DNA of 41,828 bases from Pedosphaera sp. GTDB lineage: Bacteria > Verrucomicrobiota > Verrucomicrobiia > Limisphaerales > UBA1100. Location: the NCBI GenBank assembly GCA_009695465.1, contig SIAW01000010.1, positions 1-41,828 of the forward strand, written 5' to 3'. A model generated the notes under the pieces. It did not search any database. It had not been told where the DNA came from and was given only the letters and a program-made list of their open reading frames with translations. A program made the translations under genes and the position numbers. Shown here in pieces: positions 17,188 to 25,279 of this stretch. How positions within the stretch are numbered: position 1 is the first letter of the stretch; every line of letters begins with the position of its first letter.

Positions 17188-17280
17188 TGGCGGAAGGGGC
17201 GGGATTCGAACCCGCGGTACGGTATAAGCGTACGCTCGATTTCGAGTCGAGTGCCTTCAACCGGGCTCAGCCACCCTTCC
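17188..17280 (-). tRNA. tRNA-Ser (anticodon CGA), CCA encoded
   Basis: A full class II tRNA reads on the minus strand from 17280. The acceptor GGAAGGG pairs with CCCUUCC (17192-17198). The anticodon arm CUCGA-CUCGAAA-UCGAG gives anticodon CGA, decoding UCG. A long variable arm follows (GUACG paired with CGUAC), then the T arm GCGGG-UUCGAAU-CCCGC. The discriminator is G and the CCA end is encoded (17188-17190). The long variable arm and G73 are serine hallmarks. It is followed 17 nt later by an amidohydrolase start codon and is divergent from RNase D. Confidence 0.97.
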
Positions 17281-17290
17281 GCGCGGCCGC

Positions 17291-17319
17291 ACCCTAGCCG
17301 TCCACGCACCCGCTGACAA
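17291..17319 (-). promoter_or_regulatory. Predicted tRNA-Ser promoter
   Basis: On the minus strand TTGTCA (17314-17319), exactly 17 bp, then TAGGGT (17291-17296). The mature tRNA 5-prime end is 10 bp further on. This is the clearest promoter of the window and serves as a reference for the TTGTC/TAxxxT pattern seen before several protein genes. Confidence 0.7.
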
Positions 17320-17331
17320 CCTGTACTTGTC

Positions 17332-18456
17332 GTGCGCAAAATGCGCCTGCGCGAGCGGAAGGGCTGGACGCGCCGTGCCTGCTTGGGTTTACTGCCGCGC
17401 GTGATTGACAGTCCATCCAGCCTCGCCGCGTTTATGCCGCGCTTGCAACAGGCCGCGTGGCTGACGTTGGACACGGAGGCGGACAGTCTGCACGCCTATC
17501 CGGAAAAACTTTGCCTGCTCCAAGTGGGGTTGCCCGACGGCGTGGAGCTTCTGGATCCGCTCTCCGGCATTTCGCTGGACGCAGTGTGGACGGAATTTTC
17601 CAAGCATGAGATTCTCATGCACGGTGCCGATTACGATCTGCGCCTTCTCAAAGGCGGTCCCGGGTTTGTGCCCACCAAAATCTTTGACACCATGCTCGCC
17701 GCTCGCTTGGTGGGGCACCAAAAATTTGGGCTGGCCGATCTGGTGCTGCAGCATCTCGGTGTGACTCTCGAAAAGGGTTCGCAGAAAGCCAACTGGGCAC
17801 AGCGCCCGCTCACTGCCAAGATGCGGGAGTACGCCTGCAACGACGTGCTCTATCTCAAGCCGCTGGTGGATGCACTGCGCGCGTTGCTCGCCAGCAAAGG
17901 CCGGCTGGAATGGCACCGGCAAGAATGCGCGCAGTTGATCCACGACAACACGCAACTGACGCCGTTGGATCCCGACCGCGTCTGGCGCATGAAAGGCAGT
18001 AATCGCCTGCCGCCCGCCGCGCTGGCCGTGTTGCGCGAGCTGTGGCATTGGCGCGAAGGAGAGGCCATCCGGCGTTGTCGCCCGCCGTTCTTCATTCTCT
18101 CGCACGATCTGCTTTTGGAAATCGCGTTCGTCACGAGTCAAGGCGGCCATTGCGGAGATCTGGTGCCCCGGCGCATTTCTGATCAGCGCCGCCAGCTCAT
18201 CATGGATGCGGTGGCGCGTGGCCTTGCATTACCGCCGACAGAGCACCCGCATCTGCTGCCGTCCGCGCCGCGCCTGCGGCTTTCGGGTGGGCAAGCCAGA
18301 GACCTGACGGAGTTGCAGCGCAAACGTGATGTGATCGCGGGAAATCTGGACATCGATCCGACCTTGCTCGCCAGTCGCGCAATGATGCTGGAGATGGTGA
18401 CGGGCGATGCCTGCACGCATCTCTTGCCGTGGCAGCGCGAGTTGCTGACGGTGTAA
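17332..18456 (+). CDS. rnd: Ribonuclease D
   Basis: Encodes 374 residues from a GTG at 17332; an ATG three codons later (17341) is an equal candidate. The DEDDy 3-prime exonuclease core is complete: D47 and E49 in LDTEAD, D102 in HGADYDL, and Y167 with D171 in YACND. An HRDC domain follows around residues 215-290 (LAVLRELWHWREGEA), as in true RNase D. The enzyme trims the 3-prime ends of tRNAs and other small RNAs. It is divergent from a tRNA-Ser gene 51 bp away. Its stop is 3 bp from the stop of the convergent methyltransferase gene. Confidence 0.93.
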   Translation: MRKMRLRERKGWTRRACLGLLPRVIDSPSSLAAFMPRLQQAAWLTLDTEADSLHAYPEKLCLLQVGLPDGVELLDPLSGISLDAVWTEFSKHEILMHGADYDLRLLKGGPGFVPTKIFDTMLAARLVGHQKFGLADLVLQHLGVTLEKGSQKANWAQRPLTAKMREYACNDVLYLKPLVDALRALLASKGRLEWHRQECAQLIHDNTQLTPLDPDRVWRMKGSNRLPPAALAVLRELWHWREGEAIRRCRPPFFILSHDLLLEIAFVTSQGGHCGDLVPRRISDQRRQLIMDAVARGLALPPTEHPHLLPSAPRLRLSGGQARDLTELQRKRDVIAGNLDIDPTLLASRAMMLEMVTGDACTHLLPWQRELLTV

Positions 18457-18459
18457 TTT

Positions 18460-19644
18460 TCAGCGCGCGATTTCCAGCGCGAAGCCCTTGAGATATTCCG
18501 TCTCCGGTATTGCGGGGATGATCGGGTGATCATGCGATTGACTGTACACCTCGCGCAGACGCAGCACACGCCGGGCATCGCGTGCTGCATCGAGAATCAC
18601 CTGCATGAAGAGCGGGGCGTCCACGTGATGTGAGCAGCAGAAGGTGGCGAGCAACCCGCCCGGCGGCAGCAAACGCAGCGCGCGCAGGTGGATTTCTTTG
18701 TAGCCGCGCAGGGCATCGGGCACGGAGGCGCGGTTGCGCGTGAAGGAAGGCGGATCCAAAATGATCACGTCGTGCTGGCTGGTCTGCGGCGAGGCGGCTT
18801 TGAGCCAGTCGAAGATGTTCGCCTTTTCAAAAGTGCAACGCGACTCCACGCCATTATGGCGGGCGTTGGCTGCGGCAATGGTGAGTGCATCTTCGGATTG
18901 ATCCAGCGCGTGTACCTGCACCGCGCCTGCATGGGCGGCGTGAATCGCGAAGCCGCCTTGAAAGGTGAAGCAGTCGAGCACGCGCGCGCCCGCGCAGTGT
19001 CGTGCGACTTGCACGTGCGTGTGCTGCTGATCCAGATAGGCACCAGTCTTATGGCCGCCCATCAGGTCCATCTGAAATTTAAGTCCGCCAAGATTTGCGA
19101 TGAAGGGCTGCGGCACGTTGCCCTCGATGAGGCTGATTTCCTGCGGCAGTCCTTCAAACTTTCGCGAGGCCACATCGCCGCGTTCAACGATGGCCACGGG
19201 CGCGAACAGCGTGCGCAGCGCGGAGAGAATGGCGGGCTTGCAGCGATCCATACCGGCGGAAGTGATTTGCAGGACCAGTGCATCCTCGTATTTGTCCACG
19301 ATCAAGCCGCTCAAAAAGTCCGCCTCCGAATTCACCATGCGACAGGTCGTGGCGTTGGGCAGCAGGCGCGTGCGCAGATCGCGCGCGGTTTGGATGCGCT
19401 GCTGGAAAAACTGGGTGTCGGGCGTGGCGCGTTCGGGGGTCAACACGCGCACGGCGATCTTGGAGGTTGCATGGAAAAACCCGCAGCCAAGGAAGCGCTG
19501 GCGATGATCTTTCACCTGCACCCAGTCGCCGGTGGTGGCCTCGCGGCTGATGCGGTCAATGGAATTGCGGTAAAGCCACGGGTGCCCGGCAAGGACACGA
19601 TCGGCTTCGCCCGGGCGCAGCAGCACGGTGGGGAGAGTTGTCAT
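18460..19644 (-). CDS. Class I SAM-dependent rRNA methyltransferase (RlmI-like)
   Basis: Encodes 394 residues. An N-terminal PUA RNA-binding domain (HPWLYRNSI, then GDWVQVKD, residues ~1-75) is followed by a linker strand domain with SGLIVDKYED, and a Rossmann methyltransferase with motif I VLDCFTFQGGFAIHAA (222-237) and the catalytic-loop motif DPPSF (297-301). This is the RlmI/YccW family, which makes 5-methylcytosine in 23S rRNA. The catalytic Cys of RlmI lies late in the sequence, and FCCSHHVD near residue 350 fits it. It is the last gene of the nadC-birA-coaX-trpA run, 10 bp after the mannose-1-phosphate guanylyltransferase gene. The exact target base is inferred from the family. Confidence 0.88.
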   Translation of the reverse strand: MTTLPTVLLRPGEADRVLAGHPWLYRNSIDRISREATTGDWVQVKDHRQRFLGCGFFHATSKIAVRVLTPERATPDTQFFQQRIQTARDLRTRLLPNATTCRMVNSEADFLSGLIVDKYEDALVLQITSAGMDRCKPAILSALRTLFAPVAIVERGDVASRKFEGLPQEISLIEGNVPQPFIANLGGLKFQMDLMGGHKTGAYLDQQHTHVQVARHCAGARVLDCFTFQGGFAIHAAHAGAVQVHALDQSEDALTIAAANARHNGVESRCTFEKANIFDWLKAASPQTSQHDVIILDPPSFTRNRASVPDALRGYKEIHLRALRLLPPGGLLATFCCSHHVDAPLFMQVILDAARDARRVLRLREVYSQSHDHPIIPAIPETEYLKGFALEIAR

Positions 19645-19654
19645 GATGGGCTCG

Positions 19655-20794
19655 TTAGAGCAGATGCTTGTGCGCCTTGGAGGCAGCCAGTTGGCCCACC
19701 AATTCCTTGACGTGCTGGGCGGCTTTCTTGTGGGTGATAAAAGTCGCGTCGTCGGTCTGCACGATCACGCAGTCGCGCAAGCCCACAATGGCGATGGGCA
19801 GGCGTTTGGATTTGGAGCGCATGTCGAGGATGAGATTGCGCGCGGCATCCACCATGATGGCGTCGGCTTGCACGCAATTGCCGGCGGCATCGGCAGGCAT
19901 GTGACGCGCCAGCGCCGGCCACGCGCCCAGATCATCCCAGTCAAACGCGCCATCGGCCACCACGACATTTTGCGCGTGCTCCATCACGCCGTAATCAAAG
20001 GAGACGCGGCGCAGTGCCGGATAATCCTTGGCGAGCACAGCCTGGAGTTTGGCGGGCTTGGCCGCCACCTTGAACCAGCGCTCGCAGGCGTCGTGCAATT
20101 CCTTCTGATGCTTGAGGAGGCTCTCGACGATGGTGGCGAAGGAGAAGATGAACATGCCGGCGTTCCAACGATGCACACCGCTGTTGAGATATTCCAGCGC
20201 GCGATCCAGATGCGGCTTCTCCACGAAACGCTCCACGCGATGGAACGCTGTGTTGTACGGTTTGCGGCCGTGCGGTGGCGGCAGGGTTTCCCCCACTTGA
20301 ATGTAGCCGTAACCGGTGGCGGGTTCGGTGGGCGTGATGCCGATGGTGACGATCGCTTGGCCGCGCGCGGCGAGGTCAAAGCTTTCCTCGAGGATTTTGC
20401 CAAACGCCTTCGTGTGATTTTCTGGAATGACATGATCCGCGGGCAGCACAGCCATGATGGCGGTGGACGTGCGTGCGCCCGCGAGCGCAGCGCCGAGCGT
20501 GATGGCCGCAGCGGTGTCGCGCCCGCAAGGCTCGGCGATCACGTTGGCCTTGGGCACGGCGGGCAATTGTTTGCACACCGCAGCAAGCTGCGCTTGATTG
20601 GTGATGATGAAAATATTCTTGGCGGGCACCAGCGGCTTCACGCGATCCACCGCCTGTTGCAGCAACGATCTCTTGCCCACCAACGTCAGGAGTTGCTTGG
20701 GTGTTTTCTCCCGGCTCAACGGCCAGAAGCGTTCGCCGCGTCCGCCGGCGAGGATGACCACGAAACGATTTTTGTCCGGCGATTTGCTGGCCAT
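19655..20794 (-). CDS. Mannose-1-phosphate guanylyltransferase
   Basis: Encodes 379 residues. The nucleotidyltransferase signature LAGGRGERFWPLSREKTPKQ lies at residues 15-34, followed by EPCGRDTAAAI (~97-107), VLPADHVI and FVEKPHLDRALEYL. It joins GTP and mannose-1-phosphate into GDP-mannose, the precursor for polysaccharide and glycan synthesis. There is no C-terminal phosphomannose isomerase (cupin) domain, so it is the monofunctional form, with a left-handed helix or dimerisation tail at the end. It starts 3 bp after the trpA stop. The assignment is strong; a relaxed sugar specificity cannot be excluded. Confidence 0.92.
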   Translation of the reverse strand: MASKSPDKNRFVVILAGGRGERFWPLSREKTPKQLLTLVGKRSLLQQAVDRVKPLVPAKNIFIITNQAQLAAVCKQLPAVPKANVIAEPCGRDTAAAITLGAALAGARTSTAIMAVLPADHVIPENHTKAFGKILEESFDLAARGQAIVTIGITPTEPATGYGYIQVGETLPPPHGRKPYNTAFHRVERFVEKPHLDRALEYLNSGVHRWNAGMFIFSFATIVESLLKHQKELHDACERWFKVAAKPAKLQAVLAKDYPALRRVSFDYGVMEHAQNVVVADGAFDWDDLGAWPALARHMPADAAGNCVQADAIMVDAARNLILDMRSKSKRLPIAIVGLRDCVIVQTDDATFITHKKAAQHVKELVGQLAASKAHKHLL

Positions 20795-20797
20795 GGC

Positions 20798-21601
20798 TCA
20801 ACCTCCATTCTTCACCGCGTCCACGAGTGTTTTGACAAAGCCCGCCACGCGCTGCGGCATGTGGGCATCGCTACCGTGCTCGGCGATCTGATTGACGATG
20901 GCGCTGCCCACCACGACGGCTTCACTTTGCGCCGCCACAGCGCGGGCTTGTTGCGCGTTGGAAACACCGAACCCCACCGCCACCGGCAACGCAGAGTGCC
21001 GGCGAATGAGCGCAAGCATGTCGCCGATGCCGCCGGAGACCGTCTGCTGCATGCCCGTCACGCCTTCGCGCGAGACGTAATAAATGAAACCGCTGCCGCG
21101 CTGAACGATGGTGCGCACGCGCGCCTCCGGTGTCGTCGGGGCAATCAACCAAACCGCGCACAAGCCGTGCGCCTTCATGAGTCGTTCATACTCGGCGGCC
21201 TCTTCCGGTGGCAGATCCAGCACGAGCAATCCATCCACGCCCGCCGCTGCGGTGTCGCGGATGAACGCCTCCAGTCCGCGTTGGTGGATCAGATTGAAAT
21301 AGATGTAGAGGACGATGGGGATCTGCGATTGCCGACGGATGGCAGCCACACATTCGAGAACCTTGGGCGGCGTGGTGCCACTGGCGAGGCCGCGCTGTGC
21401 TGCCAGTTGATTCACCAAACCATCGGCCAGTGGATCGCTGAACGGCACGCCCAATTCCAAAACGTCCACGCCTGCTTTGTCGAAGGCCAACGCCAGTTGC
21501 TCAGTTGCCGCTAGATTCGGATCACCCGCGCCGATGTAAGCGATGAAACCTTTTTGGCCGGCCGCGCGCAGCGCGGTGAAACGTTGGTCAATCCGGTTCA
21601 C
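20798..21601 (-). CDS. trpA: Tryptophan synthase alpha subunit
   Basis: Encodes 267 residues from a GTG at 21601, four bases after the coaX stop. TrpA cleaves indole-3-glycerol phosphate and channels indole to TrpB. The catalytic Glu (VLELGVPFSDP, ~49) and Asp (DPLADG, ~60) are present, as are SREGVTG of loop 6, GFGVSNAQQ and GSAIV that bind the phosphate. Two usually conserved prolines are replaced: PLADGLVNQ for the common ADGPxIQ, and YFNLIHQRG for YYNPI. So loop 2 is slightly divergent. No trpB or other trp gene is in the window, which is unusual since trpB-trpA are commonly adjacent. Confidence 0.93.
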   Translation of the reverse strand: MNRIDQRFTALRAAGQKGFIAYIGAGDPNLAATEQLALAFDKAGVDVLELGVPFSDPLADGLVNQLAAQRGLASGTTPPKVLECVAAIRRQSQIPIVLYIYFNLIHQRGLEAFIRDTAAAGVDGLLVLDLPPEEAAEYERLMKAHGLCAVWLIAPTTPEARVRTIVQRGSGFIYYVSREGVTGMQQTVSGGIGDMLALIRRHSALPVAVGFGVSNAQQARAVAAQSEAVVVGSAIVNQIAEHGSDAHMPQRVAGFVKTLVDAVKNGG

Positions 21602-21605
21602 GAGA

Positions 21606-22355
21606 TCACTTGGTGGACGCGGCCACCAAGCGCAGTCCTTCCAACGTGAGTTGCGGATTCACGGCGGCAATCTCCGGGACTTGCCCAGCGATCAAATCCG
21701 CTGCGCCGCCGGTGGCGACCACCGTCAATTTCTCAGCGCCCATCTCGTCTTTGATTTGAGCCAAAAGAGAGCTCACGAGGCCGCGGTATCCATGCACCGC
21801 GCCGATGCGCATGGCGTCCACGGTGGACTTGCCAATCACCGAGTCCGGCGCGGGCGGGCGCACGGTGATGCGGGGCAGCAACGCCGTTTTCTCATGCAGA
21901 TAATCCGTCATGGCCGCGATGCCCGGCGCGATGATGCCGCCCACGTAATGTCCGCGCTTGTCCACGATATCAAACGTGACTGCGGTGCCAAAATCCACGA
22001 CGACCACGGGTGACCCGTAAAGCTCCAGCGCGGCGCGCGCGTTGGCGAGACGATCGGGCCCGATGGTGGCGGGCTTCGGATAATCAATCGGCACACCGCA
22101 GTTGCGGTGGCTCAGAACAGTGGTCGGGATGGTCTGGCAGTGCAGCCAAAAGAGCGCCTCTTTCTCGGCCTCCGGCACGACGCTGCACAACATGGCGCGG
22201 TCAAAATCTTCGCGGCCAATGAAGGTGTTGAGCTGTGATTCGATGTGGCCGGTCTTCCAGTCTTTGGTGAGAAAAGTTTTGTCGCGCCCCAAGCGGTTGC
22301 CTTTGACGATGCCGACGTGGGTGTGGGTATTGCCGATGTCGAGTAGCAGTTGCAT
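21606..22355 (-). CDS. coaX: Type III pantothenate kinase
   Basis: Encodes 249 residues. The ASKHA ATPase core shows LLDIGNTHTHVGI at the N-terminus (phosphate 1), GPDRLANARAA (~104, the CoaX fingerprint), VVDFGTAVTFDIVD (phosphate 2) and GGIIAPG. CoaX phosphorylates pantothenate, the first step of CoA synthesis, is insensitive to CoA feedback and needs a monovalent cation. It follows birA by 3 bp, a gene pair found in many bacteria, and precedes trpA by 4 bp. Identification is secure. Confidence 0.95.
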   Translation of the reverse strand: MQLLLDIGNTHTHVGIVKGNRLGRDKTFLTKDWKTGHIESQLNTFIGREDFDRAMLCSVVPEAEKEALFWLHCQTIPTTVLSHRNCGVPIDYPKPATIGPDRLANARAALELYGSPVVVVDFGTAVTFDIVDKRGHYVGGIIAPGIAAMTDYLHEKTALLPRITVRPPAPDSVIGKSTVDAMRIGAVHGYRGLVSSLLAQIKDEMGAEKLTVVATGGAADLIAGQVPEIAAVNPQLTLEGLRLVAASTK

Positions 22356-22358
22356 AGT

Positions 22359-23339
22359 TTAGTTCTTGATGAGTCTGACGTCGCCGCCGGTAATACGTTC
22401 CAGCCGTCCGTGGTCGGTTCGTAGCAGAAGTGCGCCGGTGCTGTCCAGCGATTCGGCGCGCCCGTACAGGATGCGCGGGCCTTGATGAATGGCAACCTGC
22501 TGCCCCAATGTGGTGCAGTGGCTTTCCCATTCTTCAGCGAGAGTCTCAAATTGGCGCGCAAGGATGCGGCGATAATCACGATCCAACTCACGCAGGACGG
22601 CCGCAGCCAAGCCGGCGCGGTCGATGGGTTTGCCCGCTGCCTGTCGCAGGGAGGTCGCGACTTTGCGTAGGTCCGGCGGAAAATCTGACGGCGTCTGCGA
22701 GACATTGATGCCGATGCCTAAGATGACATGTCGCACGTGATCCAAATCGGAACTGAGTTCCGTCAGGATGCCCGCCGCTTTGCAGCCTCCAATGAGAATG
22801 TCGTTCGGCCATTTGATCTCCACCGACAAACCTGTCTCCGCGTGGATGGCGCGAACCAGTGCGGTGGCCGCCGCCGCCGTGAGCTGCGTCGTTTCACTCG
22901 GGGGCAAGCTGGGCCGCAGCAGCACCGAGAACCAAAGACCCTTGCCCGAGGGTGAAGACCACTGTCGTCCCAATCGGCCGCGGCCTTTGGTTTGCGCTTC
23001 AGCGAACACGACCAATCCCTCCGGATGGCCCGCGTGCGCGAATGTCTCCAGCACATCGTTGGTGGACACAGCGCGGTCGAGCACGCGGATGTCGCGTCCA
23101 ATAATTTTTGTGGGACCAAGACGCGCCAGCAAATCCGGCGCAAACAATTTGTCGGGCGATTGCAGCAGGCGATAACCTTGATGCGGATTGGCGGCGATGT
23201 CGTAGCCCAGCGCGCGCAGGGCTTCGATGCGCGCCCAGACGGCCGTGCGGCTGACGCCGAGGCGGCGGCACAAGTCCGCGCCGGAAACGCCGTGGTCGGA
23301 CTGGCGCAGCGCCTGTAAAATCTGCGTGTCCAGACTCAT
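22359..23339 (-). CDS. birA: BirA: biotin-protein ligase with HTH repressor domain
   Basis: Encodes 326 residues. The first ~65 form a winged helix (VSGADLCRRLGVSRTAVWARIEAL), so the protein can act as biotin-operon repressor as well as ligase. The catalytic domain has STNDVLE, the biotinyl-AMP loop GRGRLGRQWSSP (~120-131), KGLWFSVLLRP and EIKWPNDILIGGCKAAGIL. A C-terminal SH3-like domain ends the chain (GRAESLDSTGALLLRT). It attaches biotin to the carrier domain of acetyl-CoA carboxylase. The start overlaps the nadC stop as ATGA. No biotin synthesis gene or BirA operator-like palindrome is visible nearby. Confidence 0.94.
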   Translation of the reverse strand: MSLDTQILQALRQSDHGVSGADLCRRLGVSRTAVWARIEALRALGYDIAANPHQGYRLLQSPDKLFAPDLLARLGPTKIIGRDIRVLDRAVSTNDVLETFAHAGHPEGLVVFAEAQTKGRGRLGRQWSSPSGKGLWFSVLLRPSLPPSETTQLTAAAATALVRAIHAETGLSVEIKWPNDILIGGCKAAGILTELSSDLDHVRHVILGIGINVSQTPSDFPPDLRKVATSLRQAAGKPIDRAGLAAAVLRELDRDYRRILARQFETLAEEWESHCTTLGQQVAIHQGPRILYGRAESLDSTGALLLRTDHGRLERITGGDVRLIKN

Positions 23340-24274
23340 GGCAGCGCCTCCAGTTCCATCGAAATATCCACCGCGCGCGCCGAGTGCGTGAGGGCGCCTA
23401 CAGAAATAAAATCCACGCCGGTCTCTGCGATGGCGCGGATGTTGGCCAGCGTGATGCCGCCGCTGGCTTCGAGTTTGGTGGTGCCGCCCAGTTCGCGCAC
23501 CGCTTGCCGCAATGTTTCCACGGGCATGTTGTCGAGCAGCACGATGTCCGCGCCATGCTCGGCGGCTTGGCGCGCTTGCTCGAGTGAGTCGGCCTCCACT
23601 TCCACTTTCAATTTTGGATACTGCGCGCGGGCGCGGGCGATCGCGGCAGCCACGGCGTTGGGCGCAGCATCGCGCAGCGCGGCCAGATGATTGTCTTTGA
23701 TCAGAACCAAATCAAAAAGCCCCATGCGATGATTGCGTGCACCACCGCAAGCGACGGCGTGTTTTTCCAAGCGCCGCCAGCCGGGCGTGGTCTTGCGGGT
23801 GTCTAACAAGACAGCGCGCGTGCCAGCGATCGCCTCCACATACGTTGCCGTGAGAGTGGCGATGCCGCAGAGGCGTTGGAGAAAATTAAGCGCAGTGCGC
23901 TCCGCAGCGAGCAGTGCGCGGGTGGCGCCAGCGACCTGCAGCAGTGTGGCACCGGCGGGGAGACGATCGCCATCTGCGGCGCGGGCGGTGAATCGTGTGG
24001 CGGTGTGGGTTTCTGAAAACACAGACGCAGCGATGTCCACACCGGCAACGACGAGCGGCTCGCGCGCGACCAAACGGGCGCTCGCCTGCGCGTGTTCGGG
24101 GATCAAGGCCAGACTGGTGGCATCGCCCGTGCCGATGTCCTCGGCGAGTGCGTTGCGCACCAAGTCGGAAAAATCATGAGCCGTCAGTGGCGTCACCGCC
24201 GCAGCATGGCTGAGGAGCGCGCGCTGTTGGAAGAAAAATTGCCGCGCCCAGCTAAGCAACGACGTTGCGAACAT
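23336..24274 (-). CDS. nadC: Nicotinate-nucleotide pyrophosphorylase (QPRTase)
   Basis: Encodes 312 residues from the ATG at 24274. The open frame extends far upstream through the divergent msrP region, but that stretch is basic and featureless. NadC condenses quinolinate with PRPP to nicotinate mononucleotide. Signatures: EDIGTGDATS near the N-terminus, NFLQRLCGIATLT, LDTRKTTPGWRRLEKHAVACGGARNHR, LFDLVLIKDNHL, and EVEADSLEQ and LEASGGITLANI of the phosphate-binding barrel. About 25 residues precede the first conserved helix, so an internal start is possible. It heads the six-gene run down to the rlmI-like gene. Confidence 0.93.
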   Translation of the reverse strand: MFATSLLSWARQFFFQQRALLSHAAAVTPLTAHDFSDLVRNALAEDIGTGDATSLALIPEHAQASARLVAREPLVVAGVDIAASVFSETHTATRFTARAADGDRLPAGATLLQVAGATRALLAAERTALNFLQRLCGIATLTATYVEAIAGTRAVLLDTRKTTPGWRRLEKHAVACGGARNHRMGLFDLVLIKDNHLAALRDAAPNAVAAAIARARAQYPKLKVEVEADSLEQARQAAEHGADIVLLDNMPVETLRQAVRELGGTTKLEASGGITLANIRAIAETGVDFISVGALTHSARAVDISMELEALP

Positions 24275-24315
24275 GTCTTGCGAATTAGGATGAATTTTCG
24301 GCCCTGCTGGCGCAC

Positions 24316-24322
24316 TATAATA
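24316..24322. promoter_or_regulatory. Symmetric -10-like element between nadC and msrP
   Basis: TATAATA gives a perfect TATAAT on the plus strand (24316-24321), 4 bp before the msrP ATG, and TATTAT on the minus strand, facing nadC 42 bp away. No good -35 is seen in either direction at standard spacing. It may be a shared bidirectional -10. Confidence 0.4.
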
Positions 24323-24325
24323 GGT

Positions 24326-25279
24326 ATGGCGAATATTATCTGCCGTCCGGACTGGCACCTTCCCGAATCTGCTGTCACGCCCGAGGCGGTTTACAACGAC
24401 CGCCGCACGTTCCTGCGCGCGATGGGTTTTGCCGGCGCGAGTGCGCTGCTGTCTGATGCGCTGCAGGCGGCCACGGCGAAGGACAATCTCCCGCTCTATC
24501 CGGGAAAGAAGTCCAACTATCAAGTCGCTGGCAAAGCGACGCCGGAGGAATGGGCGCTGGGCTACAATAATTTTTACGAGTTCCACACGCAGAAACATCT
24601 GGTGCGTCATCCGCAGATCATCGGGAAGTTTGTCACGGAACCGTGGCGGCTCAAGATTGATGGCCTGGTGGACAAACCGTGGGCGGGCGACGCGCAGGAT
24701 CTGATCGCCGACATGGGCAAGAAAGGGTTCATCGAGGAACGCGTGTACCGTTTCCGTTGCGTGGAGGCGTGGTCAATGGTCTGTCCGTGGACGGGCTTTG
24801 CGCTCAGCAAGATCCTGGATTTGGTCGTGCCCAAGAAGACCGCGAAGTTCGTGCGTTTCGAAACCTTCTTCGATCCCAAGATGGCACCGGGCTTTCAGGC
24901 GTTGCGCAATTATCCGTGGCCGTACACGGAGGGACTGCGCATCGACGAGGCCGCCAACGAGCTGGCCTTTGTGGCCACGGGCATGTACGGCAAGCCGCTC
25001 CCCAAACAGAACGGCGCGCCGCTGCGCACGGTGGTGCCGTGGAAGTACGGATACAAAAGCATCAAGTCCATCGTGCGCATCGAATTTACCGACAAGCAGC
25101 CCAAGACACTTTGGGAATCGCTCTCGCCCGAAGAATATCCATTCGAGTCCAACGTGAATCCCGCCGTGCCGCATCCGCGCTGGTCGCAGGCTACCGAGCG
25201 GCGATTGAGCACCGACGAACGCGTGGCCACACTCAAGTACAACGGCTACGCGGCGCAGGTGGCCGCGCTTTACAAATAA
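24326..25279 (+). CDS. msrP: Protein-methionine-sulfoxide reductase catalytic subunit MsrP (YedY)
   Basis: Encodes 317 residues from the ATG at 24326. Residues 25-34 (NDRRTFLRAMG) are a twin-arginine export signal. It is followed by the family opening YxVxGKATPEEWALGYNNFYEF and EPWRLKIDGLVDKP. The molybdenum ligand is C145 in YRFRCVEAWSMVCPW, and APLRTVVPWKYGYKSIKSI binds molybdopterin. MsrP repairs oxidised methionines in periplasmic proteins. It normally receives electrons from the membrane haem protein MsrQ, which is not adjacent here; the next gene is nnrDE. The start codon sits 4 bp after a TATAAT. Identification is strong. Confidence 0.94.
   Translation: MANIICRPDWHLPESAVTPEAVYNDRRTFLRAMGFAGASALLSDALQAATAKDNLPLYPGKKSNYQVAGKATPEEWALGYNNFYEFHTQKHLVRHPQIIGKFVTEPWRLKIDGLVDKPWAGDAQDLIADMGKKGFIEERVYRFRCVEAWSMVCPWTGFALSKILDLVVPKKTAKFVRFETFFDPKMAPGFQALRNYPWPYTEGLRIDEAANELAFVATGMYGKPLPKQNGAPLRTVVPWKYGYKSIKSIVRIEFTDKQPKTLWESLSPEEYPFESNVNPAVPHPRWSQATERRLSTDERVATLKYNGYAAQVAALYK

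Noticed and set aside
16542-17297. Plus-strand open frame ending in a sequence reading MAEGAGFEPAVRYKRTLDF
   Set aside because: It is the antisense translation of tRNA-Ser joined to the antisense of the amidohydrolase gene, a well-known spurious ORF type.
24275-24610. 112-codon upstream extension of the nadC frame
   Set aside because: It runs over the msrP start on the other strand, is Arg-rich and lacks any NadC feature.
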